From contig NZ_JACHIF010000009.1 of NCBI RefSeq assembly GCF_014203045.1, positions 216,776-280,775 on the forward strand: DNA of 64,000 nt. Direction: 5' to 3'. The DNA comes from Prosthecobacter dejongeii. Lineage in GTDB: Bacteria > Verrucomicrobiota > Verrucomicrobiia > Verrucomicrobiales > Verrucomicrobiaceae. Of this stretch, positions 45,769 to 54,046 are shown piece by piece; position 1 is the first letter of the stretch; each line of letters begins with the position of its first letter. The notes beneath the pieces were generated by a model. It worked only from the letters and a program-made list of their open reading frames with translations. It did no database searches and had not been told where the DNA came from. Both the position numbers and the translations under genes were made by a program.

Positions 45769-45918
45769 TTACATCATTTTCTTTTCACCGTGCATGGTGC
45801 AGGTGCCGGATTTGCAAGCGGGACAGGCAGGAGCAGCGTCTTTCATCATGGAGGAGGAACTGCAGCTAGTGAGAGTCATCAGAGTGGCAGTGACAGAGAG
45901 GAGGAGGAATGATTTCAT
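45769..45918 (-). CDS. Very small Cys-rich lipoprotein
   Basis: A 49-residue protein that is easily missed. It has a typical lipoprotein signal (KSFLLLSVTATLMTLTSC) with Cys19 as the lipid site, a Ser-rich linker (SSSSMMKDAAPA) and a compact Cys/Met/His tail (CPACKSGTCTMHGEKKMM) containing CxxC, Cys and His residues that could bind metal. It ends 10 bases from a strong hairpin. No Shine-Dalgarno is seen, as for most genes here. No function can be assigned; a metal-binding or stress-related surface lipoprotein is a guess. Confidence 0.7.
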   Translation of the reverse strand: MKSFLLLSVTATLMTLTSCSSSSMMKDAAPACPACKSGTCTMHGEKKMM

Positions 45919-46042
45919 TGGAGTGTTGCTTGTTGTTAGGCTGGCAGATCTGTAACCCGCCAGGCAACGGTAAGAGGCGAGTCCACCGCCTTATTCCCAT
46001 CAAAGTATTCCAGCCTTCAAAAAAAATTTCCTCGGGCTACTC

Positions 46043-46696
46043 CTAGGCTTTTTTCGTCTTCAGGGCTCTCTTACGCTCAGGAAACAGAGTCGTACAAATC
46101 TCACATACCGTCCCGTCACAACCGCGGGCGGAGCAGAATTCGCGACCGTAAAAGATGATTTGGAGATGCAGCTTGTTCCAGGCGGATTCGGGGAAAAGGC
46201 GCTTCAGATCCCGCTCTGTCTGCGTGACGTTTTTACCCTCTGTGAGTTTCCAGCGTTGGGCTAAACGATGGATGTGAGTATCCACCGGAAAGGAAGGTAC
46301 GCCAAAAGACTGCGCCATGACCACCTGTGCCGTTTTATGCCCGACCCCGGGCAGTTCCTCCAGCAGTGCTAGGTCTGCAGGCACCTGACCTCCATATTTT
46401 TCGACGAGGATCTCAGACAGCTTTTGGATCGCTTTCGCCTTTTGCGGTCCCAGACCGCACGGTTTTACGATCTTTTCGATCTCAGCCACAGGCACGCGGG
46501 CTATCTCCTGCGGGGTGCGGCCAAGAGACCAGAGTTTGGGAGTGATCAAGTTCACCCGCACATCCGTGCACTGGGCCGATAACAGGACCGCCACGAGAAG
46601 GGTGTAAGCATCCGTATGGTCCAGAGGAACTGGGGGATCAGGATACAACTGCCCCAGCCGTTGGAGCACGTAGGTGGCGCGTTCGGCCTTGGTCAC
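46043..46696 (-). CDS. nth: Endonuclease III (DNA glycosylase/AP lyase)
   Basis: Removes oxidised pyrimidines from DNA in base excision repair. The 217 residues include the helix-hairpin-helix LPGVGHKTAQVV with catalytic Lys121 and Asp139 in FPVDTHIHRLA. The C-terminal cysteine cluster is unusual: Cys188, 193, 198 and 201 (spacing 4-4-2) instead of the classic 6-2-5 that binds the [4Fe-4S] cluster, so cluster binding is uncertain. It follows a 3D-domain lipoprotein gene by only 13 bases. Confidence 0.93.
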   Translation of the reverse strand: MTKAERATYVLQRLGQLYPDPPVPLDHTDAYTLLVAVLLSAQCTDVRVNLITPKLWSLGRTPQEIARVPVAEIEKIVKPCGLGPQKAKAIQKLSEILVEKYGGQVPADLALLEELPGVGHKTAQVVMAQSFGVPSFPVDTHIHRLAQRWKLTEGKNVTQTERDLKRLFPESAWNKLHLQIIFYGREFCSARGCDGTVCEICTTLFPERKRALKTKKA

Positions 46697-46709
46697 GGAA
46701 AAGAGACGT

Positions 46710-47207
46710 TTAGCTACGCTGAAGACGCTGCACCATTTTACGCACGTGATCGTACTTCTGGCGGTCTTTCATGATGGCCAAGCTCTTGGACTTGGACCCC
46801 CAGCGCAAAACGCGGATGTTCACGTGGCGCACGCCCCAGGCATTCATGTGAGCGCGTGTGGGCTGGTAGATATCAATGGTATTCGTTCCCACCAGTGCAG
46901 AGCCGTAGTCATCCACTTGATAAATGTAGGGTGTGCCCTCGATCTGGAAAATGGTGCCCACTGGATAAACGGACCAATCGGCAGCGGCGCTACGCAAAAC
47001 GCTGCCATATTTTAACTGCGACCCCACAGCGGTACGCGCCCCATACTGGATATGATCTGACTCACTGTGGGTGTAAGCCGTCGTCCGCACAGCCGTGATG
47101 CGAGTGCCTTTTTTAGACAAGACTTTCTTGTTCGAACTCGAGGAGGAACAAGAGCATAGCAGAGCTGCGATAATGCAGAGCAGGCAAGTGGTGGCGTTTC
47201 TCATCAT
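46710..47207 (-). CDS. 3D-domain lipoprotein
   Basis: A 165-residue exported protein with a lipoprotein-type leader (RNATTCLLCIIAALLCSC; Cys20 is the likely anchor), a Ser/Lys linker and a C-terminal 3D domain, related to the catalytic end of MltA-type lytic transglycosylases. The 3D signature is visible in YQVDDYGSALVGTNTIDIYQ, where the Asp residues are the putative active-site acids, preceded by VRTTAYTHSESDH. It probably acts on peptidoglycan in the periplasm. Upstream in-frame codons lack a leader and were rejected. The nth gene follows 13 bases on. Confidence 0.85.
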   Translation of the reverse strand: MMRNATTCLLCIIAALLCSCSSSSSNKKVLSKKGTRITAVRTTAYTHSESDHIQYGARTAVGSQLKYGSVLRSAAADWSVYPVGTIFQIEGTPYIYQVDDYGSALVGTNTIDIYQPTRAHMNAWGVRHVNIRVLRWGSKSKSLAIMKDRQKYDHVRKMVQRLQRS

Positions 47208-47313
47208 TTCACAAGTCTTGACATTCAAGCTACCGCTGAATTGAGTATCATGGTGAGGCATCCCAACCCTGAAATCAATCACGGATTTTCCACCCTCCAT
47301 TCTCCAGCGGCTA

Positions 47314-48666
47314 TCAGGGCAGCTTAAGCTTGGCCGCATAAGCCTCCGCCGCTGCGGGAGAGGTCATGCTTTTTTTGCCAAAAGCGGTCGGACCTGCGCA
47401 GCCGCCCCCTAAAATCAAATAACCCGGCTGCCAGACCAGCGTGTAGGCATTGTCGCCCTTCGCACCTCCATTCGGCAGCAGCCACTCCAGCTTTCCTTTG
47501 GCATCAAAGGCGGCTGTGTAGATATCAGTGCCGCCCAGGCTGGTGAGAGTTTGGCCTGCGAAGGTGGCCGTGGCAGAAAACTCCCCTGTCACATAGACCT
47601 GCCCGGAGGCATCGGTTGCCACACCCAGACAATAATCCACCCCAGGCCCCTGAATGACCTGGTGCCAGAGCGCTTTTCCTTCGGGTGAAAAATGGACCAC
47701 GAGCCCATCATTGTCCTTCTCATTGGAAGTCTCATACGACTGCTCACCCAGCTTTACGCGGCCCTTAAACATGCCCACACCCGTCACTGCCCCCGCTGCA
47801 TCCACGGTGATTTCATGAAACCCTGCGCTCGGCGTTCCCGAGATGAGGCTGGCCCAGAGAGGTTCCCCTTGCGAAGAGGTTTTGATCACTACCGCTGCCT
47901 GTCCGATGCTCGTTTCCAGGGCCACTGAACCCGCACTCCCCTTCCCGGCACCGCTGCCACCGATGTAGAGATTCCCGGCAGCATCGGTCCCGATACCATG
48001 ACCGCTACCGCTGAACTTTCCTGAGGTGGTTTTGACCCAAAGAAGGGAGCCTTCGGCATCATACTTCGCCCAAAAGATAGCGCGCGAAGTCTGCCCAGCA
48101 TTCACCCCCTGGTCGCCAAATTTTCCTTCTCCAGCAATCGCCCCCGTCACTACCACATGCCCTTGTGGATCGAGGGCGATGCCGTGACCATAATCATAAC
48201 CTGCCCCACCCGCTGTGCGGATCCACAGCAAGTCCCCCGACGGAGAATACTTGGCCACAAAGAGATCGTAATCCCCGGCATTCGGCAGGGGTTTACCCAG
48301 GGCCTGGGCATCGGTGCTCTGGTAGTGACCCGTCACATAGGCATTGCCTGCGGCATCGGCCACCACACCGTACCCGCGATCAATCAAGCTGCCCCCCAGG
48401 CTGCGCACCCACAGCGTTTTCCCCTCTGGCGAGGTCTTTGCTAGAAAGAAATCAGACCCGCCTAGAGATTCACGCGGGCTGTCGCCAAAGGTTCCCGCAT
48501 CCGTCGTTTCGCCCGCCCAAAAAACATGACCCGTGGTGTCCACAGCCACAGCGCGAGTCTTATCATTTTTTAAACCGCCGCCCGCAGCCACCCACTCAAA
48601 AGAGGGGCTAGCGGCGTGCAGAGAACTAGCGAGGAAAGCCGATAGGAAAAAACGAGGAAAGGACAT
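47314..48666 (-). CDS. Secreted SBBP-type beta-propeller repeat protein
   Basis: A 450-residue exported protein with a signal peptide (SFPRFFLSAFLASSLHA) and about seven repeats of the SBBP type, for example GVVADAAGNAYVTGHYQSTD, GIALDPQGHVVVTGAIAGEG, GIGTDAAGNLYIGGSGAGKG and GVATDASGQVYVTGEFSATA. Each repeat has a GDDDxGN-like turn, a typical beta-propeller blade. No enzymatic residues were found, so it may be structural or recognise a ligand. It stands upstream of the 3D lipoprotein. Confidence 0.88.
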   Translation of the reverse strand: MSFPRFFLSAFLASSLHAASPSFEWVAAGGGLKNDKTRAVAVDTTGHVFWAGETTDAGTFGDSPRESLGGSDFFLAKTSPEGKTLWVRSLGGSLIDRGYGVVADAAGNAYVTGHYQSTDAQALGKPLPNAGDYDLFVAKYSPSGDLLWIRTAGGAGYDYGHGIALDPQGHVVVTGAIAGEGKFGDQGVNAGQTSRAIFWAKYDAEGSLLWVKTTSGKFSGSGHGIGTDAAGNLYIGGSGAGKGSAGSVALETSIGQAAVVIKTSSQGEPLWASLISGTPSAGFHEITVDAAGAVTGVGMFKGRVKLGEQSYETSNEKDNDGLVVHFSPEGKALWHQVIQGPGVDYCLGVATDASGQVYVTGEFSATATFAGQTLTSLGGTDIYTAAFDAKGKLEWLLPNGGAKGDNAYTLVWQPGYLILGGGCAGPTAFGKKSMTSPAAAEAYAAKLKLP

Positions 48667-48743
48667 GAGCGGAAGAGTACGCCACGCCGCCCTCAGCCCT
48701 TGAGACCAAGATGCGTATCAAAGTGACCTCCCGCCCAGCGCTC

Positions 48744-49550
48744 TTAGATGGGTTCTTCGATAACCGGATTTGTGAGGGAGCCGATGCCTTCGATCTCAAT
48801 CGTGACGCTGTCGCCGGCCTTCAGCCAAAGAGCGGGCTGACGCGCCATGCCCACCCCGTGCGGGGTGCCAGTGAGAATCACCGTCCCGGGCAGCAGCGTC
48901 GTGCTGGCACTGAGGAATGAGATGATGGTCGGCACATCAAAGATCATGTCATTGGTGTTCCAGTCCTGCACGGCCTCACCATTGAGGATCGTTTTGATAC
49001 CCAAAGCATTGGGGTTAGCGATCTCATCGCGAGTCACCAAGACGGGACCAAGAGGGCAAAAGGTGTCAAAGGTTTTGCCACGGCACCACTGGCCGCCACC
49101 ACCATTTTTCTGCCAATCCCGCGCGCTCACATCATTGGCGCAGGTGTAGCCCAGCACGTACTCCAGAGCGTTTTCTTTGCGAACGTTTTTCGCTGCTTTG
49201 CCGATGACGATGGCCAGCTCGCACTCGTAGTCCACGCTGTCACTGCGCAGGGTGCGCGGCAGCTCGATGGCATCTCCTGGATTTTGCACGGCTCCTGGGC
49301 TTTTGATGAAGAGGACCGGATTCTCCGGAATCGCCGCGCCGCTTTCTTCCGCATGGAATTTGTAGTTCAGGCCGATGCAAAGAATGGCCGTCGGCTGCAC
49401 GGGAGCCAGCACCTTGGCCACATCCGCCACGGTTTCCGTCACGTGAAAGTCTCCCAGGATATCTCCCTCGATGACACGGGCCGAACCATCGGTTTGTTGG
49501 GCAGCGTAGGCGATATGGCCGGAGGGATCAGAGTAACGAATGATTTTCAT
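48744..49550 (-). CDS. Fumarylacetoacetate hydrolase family protein
   Basis: A 268-residue FAH-family enzyme, cytosolic, with the [12 protein letters not shown] box, [16 protein letters not shown], the metal-binding [17 protein letters not shown] segment, and [14 protein letters not shown]. Members hydrolyse or decarboxylate various acylpyruvates and related carbon-carbon bonds, so the substrate cannot be read from this sequence. It lies 45 bases after hisA on the same strand; a functional link is not obvious. Confidence 0.92.
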   Translation of the reverse strand: MKIIRYSDPSGHIAYAAQQTDGSARVIEGDILGDFHVTETVADVAKVLAPVQPTAILCIGLNYKFHAEESGAAIPENPVLFIKSPGAVQNPGDAIELPRTLRSDSVDYECELAIVIGKAAKNVRKENALEYVLGYTCANDVSARDWQKNGGGGQWCRGKTFDTFCPLGPVLVTRDEIANPNALGIKTILNGEAVQDWNTNDMIFDVPTIISFLSASTTLLPGTVILTGTPHGVGMARQPALWLKAGDSVTIEIEGIGSLTNPVIEEPI

Positions 49551-49595
49551 GAATGGAAGAAGGAGAGTGAAGTTGTACGCAGCTCAAAGGCAAGT

Positions 49596-50360
49596 TTAAC
49601 GACGATTGAAGGCCACGCAGTCTTCATACCGTGCGCCCTGCCCGCCAAACATGTCCAAGGCACTGCCGATGGTGCCATCCACCCGCCCATGGCTCAGCAC
49701 ATCCAGCCGCTGCAAATCCTGCAAATGCCGGATGCCCCCCGCGTAGGTCATGGGGATGGGACTATGCTGGCCCAAGAAAGCCACGAGGGCCTCATCCATG
49801 CCCTCGCACTTGCCTTCCACATCCACGGCGTGGATGAGAAACTCCGCGCAGCAGCCGGCGAGTTGTTTCAGCGTTTCTGGCGTGACGTGTAGGTCGGTCA
49901 GCGTCTGCCAGCGATTCATCGCCACCGTCCAGCCTGTGGCCGTGGCCTTGCAGCTCAGGTCAATCACCAGCCGCTCTTTGCCTGCTGCAGCCACCATCTT
50001 TTGCAGTCGGGTTTCTGAAAAGGTACCGTCCGTTTCAAACAGGTAGCTAGTGACGATGACCTGGCTGGCTCCAGCCTCCAGATACTCCGCCGCATTGCAG
50101 GGGCGGATGCCACCGCCCACTTGCAATCCTTGTGGATAGGCCGCCAGCGCAGACTTAGCCGCCGCTTCATTGCCTGGCCCCAGCAGAATGACATGGCCTC
50201 CCGTCAACCCATCCTCCCGATACCTCTGGGCATACCAAACGGGGTCACGATCACTCACAAAATTCGTTTTCAATCCACCTCCAGAATCGCTAAGGCTAGA
50301 GCCCACGATTTGCTTCACTTGGCCATCATGGAGATCAATGCAGGGACGAAAACGGGTCAT
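49596..50360 (-). CDS. hisA: Eukaryotic-type phosphoribosylformimino-AICAR-P isomerase (HisA/HIS6)
   Basis: A 254-residue TIM-barrel enzyme for the Amadori isomerisation in histidine synthesis. It is not the usual bacterial HisA: its segments CIDLHDGQVKQIVG, KTNFVS, LQVGGGI, VIVTSYLF, VAMNRWQTLTDL, EFLIHAVDVEGKCEG and DMFGGQGARYEDCVAFN match yeast HIS6 and plant HISN3 as I remember them. The chosen ATG begins MTRFRPCID; upstream codons have no matching sequence. No other his gene is nearby. A FAH-family gene follows. Confidence 0.9.
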   Translation of the reverse strand: MTRFRPCIDLHDGQVKQIVGSSLSDSGGGLKTNFVSDRDPVWYAQRYREDGLTGGHVILLGPGNEAAAKSALAAYPQGLQVGGGIRPCNAAEYLEAGASQVIVTSYLFETDGTFSETRLQKMVAAAGKERLVIDLSCKATATGWTVAMNRWQTLTDLHVTPETLKQLAGCCAEFLIHAVDVEGKCEGMDEALVAFLGQHSPIPMTYAGGIRHLQDLQRLDVLSHGRVDGTIGSALDMFGGQGARYEDCVAFNRR

Positions 50361-50494
50361 GAGAATGGCCTTCGAGGTAAGGAAGCCTCCTCTCCTCGTC
50401 AAGAGGGATTGAACAATCTCCACCCTTCCCACGTCCTGCGGGCTTGCTTTCTCCCTAAAAATGGAGTTCAGAGTCCATTGCTAAACTAACAACC

Positions 50495-50971
50495 ATGGAA
50501 TCTATCGAGATCGCGCGCCTGTGCGCCAAGTATGCCGACGAGAAGAAGGCTGAAAACATCGTGCTGCTGGACCTGCGCGGCCTGTCGCCTGTGACGGACT
50601 TTTTTGTCATTGCCACCGCCAGCTCCAACCCCCAACTGCGCGCCGTACGGGATAACATTGTGGATGAACTCCGCGACACTCACGGTCAGCGCCCGATCAT
50701 CAGCGATGGCACCTATGAGAGCCAGTGGTTGATCCTGAATTATCCCAACGTCCTCGTCCACGTCCAGTCTCCTGAAAAGCGCGAGTATTACGTCTTGGAA
50801 GAGCTGTGGGGCGATGCACCTAAACTGGACTGGCAGGACACAGCCCCTGTGGGTGAGCCGACACCGCGTGTGAAAAAGCCAAAGGCCAAAAAGGCCCCCG
50901 TTAAAAAAGTCGCTGCGAAGAAGGCTCCAGCCAAAAAAGCCGCCGCAAAGAAGGCCGCGAAAAAGAAATAA
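50495..50971 (+). CDS. rsfS: Ribosomal silencing factor RsfS with Lys/Ala-rich tail
   Basis: Binds ribosomal protein L14 and blocks subunit joining when nutrients are scarce. The first ~120 of 158 residues form the Iojap/RsfS domain (ENIVLLDLRGLSPVTDFFVI, SNPQLRAVRDNI, SQWLILNYPNVLVHV, KREYYVLEELWGDAP). The last ~33 residues are a lysine/alanine tail (for example [20 protein letters not shown]) like histone H1 tails and the tail of ppdK in this window; its role is unknown, perhaps RNA or ribosome binding. It ends at a strong hairpin. Confidence 0.94.
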   Translation: MESIEIARLCAKYADEKKAENIVLLDLRGLSPVTDFFVIATASSNPQLRAVRDNIVDELRDTHGQRPIISDGTYESQWLILNYPNVLVHVQSPEKREYYVLEELWGDAPKLDWQDTAPVGEPTPRVKKPKAKKAPVKKVAAKKAPAKKAAAKKAAKKK

Positions 50972-51003
50972 TTTCTCCAGGCTCAAGGCCACCGTTTCAT
51001 TCA

Positions 51004-51037
51004 AAGGCTCTCGTCATGCGTGACGAGAGCCTTTTTT
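51004..51037 (+). terminator. Strong terminator of rsfS
   Basis: A 13-bp stem (AAGGCTCTCGTCA / TGACGAGAGCCTT) with a TGCG loop, ending in six T. The convergent glutaminase gene ends just beyond it. Confidence 0.92.
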
Positions 51038-51048
51038 GTTAGGTCGGT

Positions 51049-52878
51049 CTAGGCACGTTGCAGCGCCCCGACCTCGATATTGGCTTGACGTAACCTGGCC
51101 GAGATCTCTCGCGTCAACTCATGCAACAGAGAGATCTTCAAGGCTGGATGCGTCTCCGTAAGCGCTGCAAACCAAGCTCGGGGGATGACCAAGCACTTCA
51201 CCTGGTCCATCGCCACCACATCGGCAGAGCGTGGAGAACCATCCAAAAAGGCCATCTCCCCCACAGTCATTCCAGCCGTCAGCACATCAATACGCTGACG
51301 GTTCTGGCCCTCTCCACGGATCTGCACCTCCACATTGCCAGAGAGCACCACCAGCATCTCATCCGCGCTTTCTCCGGCATGGATGAGGGTATCTCCCATC
51401 TCATACTTGCGTGTGGACAGTTCATTTCTCAGCAGGATCATGTCTTCCGCAGTGCAACTGCGGAAGAGGGCGCATTCCTCCAAAGGCAATGAGCCTGAGG
51501 GGCGCCAGGTCGCCCCGGTCACCTCCAGCAAAAGAGAATCTTCACTGGCCTCCAAAGCCGCATCTTCCGTCGCAAACAGGGCACTGGCAGGCACCCCCAT
51601 TTCCATCAACGGCTGGCACAGGCGTCCCGGTTGGCAATAGACCATCCGCACACCGAGCTGGGTGAGCCGAGAGCGCAGCTCCTCCATCAGCCGCAGGCTC
51701 ACGGCATCGGCACTCACCACGGCGCGTAGATCTAAAATGAGGTGCAAACAGCCCGCATCCGAAAGCTGCATGGCCCGCCTCAGCACGGGCTCAAAGGTGG
51801 TAAAAATAAGCCCGCCCTGAAGCGCTAAAATTTGGATGCGCGAGCCGCAACGCCGCAGCGTCTCCCGCGCCGAAGGGGGCAACCGCCGCCGCGCCATCAC
51901 CTCCCCGCCATGGTAGGCCAGTCGCACCGCCGTGCGCGGCGTCGCGGCTGGATTCAGCATGTGCAGAGCCAGTTCCCGCGAAAGATCCGTGCAGACGCGT
52001 ATGCCCCGGAGGCTATTTCCCTGGGAGTCCAGCGGTGGGGAAAAGACCCCAATGCCAAGCTGCCCCGGCAGCACGGCTAAGATCCCGCCGCCCACCCCAC
52101 TCTTAGCCGGTAGCCCAACTCGGTAAATCCATTCGCCCGACCAGTCATACATCCCGCAGGTGGCCATCACCCCCAGCACATTGTCCACATACTCGGCTGC
52201 GATGGCACGTTTTTGTGTGATGGGGTTGATCCCTTGATTCGCCAAAGTCGCCCCCATGATGGCCAAATCCCGACAGGTCACTCGGATGGAACATTGTTGG
52301 AAATAGGTCTCCAGTGTCTCATGGGGATCTTCATCAATGATGCCAAAATTACGCAGTAACCACCCGATGGCTCGATTGCGATGCCCCGTCTCGCTTTCGC
52401 TTTGGTAGATCGCCTGATCAATGTCCAACGTCCGTCCTGCAAACCCACCTAGATAGGCCAGGATACGCTCGATCCGAGAGTGTTCATCCTTGGGCAAGAC
52501 CTGACCACAAGTGGCTATGGCCCCGGCATTGATCATCGGGTTAAATGGCGCTCCCGTCCCCTCTTTGAGGCTGATGGCATTAAAAGCTTCACCCGAGGGC
52601 TCCACCCCGATGCGTGAAAGCACGTGCTCTTCACCCCGGTCTTCCAGGGCCAATCCATAGGCCAGGGCCTTGGACACTGACTGGATGGTGAAACTGTGAC
52701 GCGTATCCCCGACTTCGTAAACATGGCCATCGCGGGTGGCGATGCAGATGCCAAAGAGCCGGGGATCCGCCTTGGATAGTTCAGGGATGTAATCCGCGAC
52801 ATGACCGTCCATCACAGACGCGTAGCGGGCATGGAGTGTCTTTAGATACTCTTGGATGGGAGAGACCATAGCGTGCAA
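51049..52878 (-). CDS. glsA: Glutaminase A fused to STAS and cyclic-nucleotide-binding domains
   Basis: A 609-residue fusion. Residues ~1-305 are a serine-type glutaminase (glutamine to glutamate plus ammonia) with the Ser67-x-x-Lys70 catalytic pair (TIQSVSKALAYGLALED) and INAGAIATCGQ and AKSGVGGGILAVLPGQ boxes. Residues ~345-445 look like a STAS domain (GLIFTTFEPVLRRAMQLSD, LILDLRAVVSADAVSL). Residues ~470-600 match cNMP-binding domains (LSTRKYEMGDTLIHAGESAD, MTVGEMAFLDGSPRSADVVA). The last two suggest allosteric control by a nucleotide and by partner proteins. Starts at codon 1 or 4 are both possible. Confidence 0.93.
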   Translation of the reverse strand: MHAMVSPIQEYLKTLHARYASVMDGHVADYIPELSKADPRLFGICIATRDGHVYEVGDTRHSFTIQSVSKALAYGLALEDRGEEHVLSRIGVEPSGEAFNAISLKEGTGAPFNPMINAGAIATCGQVLPKDEHSRIERILAYLGGFAGRTLDIDQAIYQSESETGHRNRAIGWLLRNFGIIDEDPHETLETYFQQCSIRVTCRDLAIMGATLANQGINPITQKRAIAAEYVDNVLGVMATCGMYDWSGEWIYRVGLPAKSGVGGGILAVLPGQLGIGVFSPPLDSQGNSLRGIRVCTDLSRELALHMLNPAATPRTAVRLAYHGGEVMARRRLPPSARETLRRCGSRIQILALQGGLIFTTFEPVLRRAMQLSDAGCLHLILDLRAVVSADAVSLRLMEELRSRLTQLGVRMVYCQPGRLCQPLMEMGVPASALFATEDAALEASEDSLLLEVTGATWRPSGSLPLEECALFRSCTAEDMILLRNELSTRKYEMGDTLIHAGESADEMLVVLSGNVEVQIRGEGQNRQRIDVLTAGMTVGEMAFLDGSPRSADVVAMDQVKCLVIPRAWFAALTETHPALKISLLHELTREISARLRQANIEVGALQRA

Positions 52879-52993
52879 TCAGCACGGAAGATGCCAGCAT
52901 TCGCCAAATCATAAATCGTCCCACGAGTGGGTAAATAGGAATGACCACCTCCAATTGTGTAGGAAGAACAGAAAAATGATTTTGAAGCTCCAC

Positions 52994-53998
52994 TCAAAAT
53001 AACTCAGACTGCCCACTCAAGGGCGGGATCAGCCCCAGTTTGCGATAGGCGGCAGGCATGGCCACGCGACCCCGTGGGGTGCGCTTCACGAAACCCTGCA
53101 TGACCAGGTAGGGCTCATGCACATCTTCCAGGGTGGATGCATCTTCACTGACGGAGACGGCGATGCTATTCAGCCCCACGGGCCCACCTTCAAATTTGTG
53201 GATGAGAGCCTCCAGGAAACGTTTGTCCATTTCGTCCAGGCCCGTCTCATCAATGTCCCGCATGGTCAGCGCCTGGCTGGCGACGGCCTCATTGATCATG
53301 CCCTGAGATTTCACCTGGGCATAGTCACGCACCCAGCGCAGCAGGTGGTTGGCGATACGCGGTGTGCCACGGGACCGACGGGCGATTTCAGAAGCCCCCG
53401 CAGCATCCATCTCCACTTTCATCAGGCGGGCGCTGCGCAGGAGAATGTGCTGCAGTTCCTCCGTGGTGTAATAATCCAGCCGATTCGGGATACCAAAACG
53501 GCTGCGCATGGGCGCGGTCAGCATACCAGCCCGCGTGGTCGCCCCCACAAGAGTGAAAGGAGGCAGGTCAATGCGGATGGTGCGGGCCTTCGGCCCCTGG
53601 TCAATGATGATATCCAGCCGAAAGTCCTCGATGGCTGGATATAGGTATTCTTCGATGCTAGGATGCAGGCGGTGGATCTCATCAATGAAGAGGATGTCCC
53701 GCTCCTGAAGATTCGTGAGGATACCCGCGAGGTCCCCTGCCCGCTCGATCTGTGGCCCGCTGGTGGTGTGCAGTCGGGAGCCCACGGCACTGGCAATGAG
53801 ATTGGCCAGCGTGGTTTTGCCCAGGCCTGGCGGGCCACAAAGCAAGGCGTGGTCCAGAGGTTCATTGCGCATCTTGGCCGCCTCCACCATGACCAGGAGG
53901 TTTTCCTTCACCTTGGTCTGGCCGTGGAATTCATCGAAATCACCCGGACGCAGGGCGAGATCGAAAGGAGAGTCGGCTTCGTTGAGGGAGGGGTTCAC
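52994..53998 (-). CDS. ruvB: Holliday junction helicase RuvB
   Basis: A hexameric AAA+ motor that drives branch migration with RuvA. It has 334 residues, a GTG start, the Walker [13 protein letters not shown], the Walker [20 protein letters not shown], the RuvB-specific [20 protein letters not shown] and the C-terminal winged-helix region with [16 protein letters not shown]. It does not sit with ruvA or ruvC here. The TatD-like gene lies upstream on the same strand. Confidence 0.97.
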   Translation of the reverse strand: MNPSLNEADSPFDLALRPGDFDEFHGQTKVKENLLVMVEAAKMRNEPLDHALLCGPPGLGKTTLANLIASAVGSRLHTTSGPQIERAGDLAGILTNLQERDILFIDEIHRLHPSIEEYLYPAIEDFRLDIIIDQGPKARTIRIDLPPFTLVGATTRAGMLTAPMRSRFGIPNRLDYYTTEELQHILLRSARLMKVEMDAAGASEIARRSRGTPRIANHLLRWVRDYAQVKSQGMINEAVASQALTMRDIDETGLDEMDKRFLEALIHKFEGGPVGLNSIAVSVSEDASTLEDVHEPYLVMQGFVKRTPRGRVAMPAAYRKLGLIPPLSGQSELF

Positions 53999-54046
53999 AG
54001 GATGGCTGCGTAACTGACCTTAATCGTTTGAACAGTCAACCCCGCC

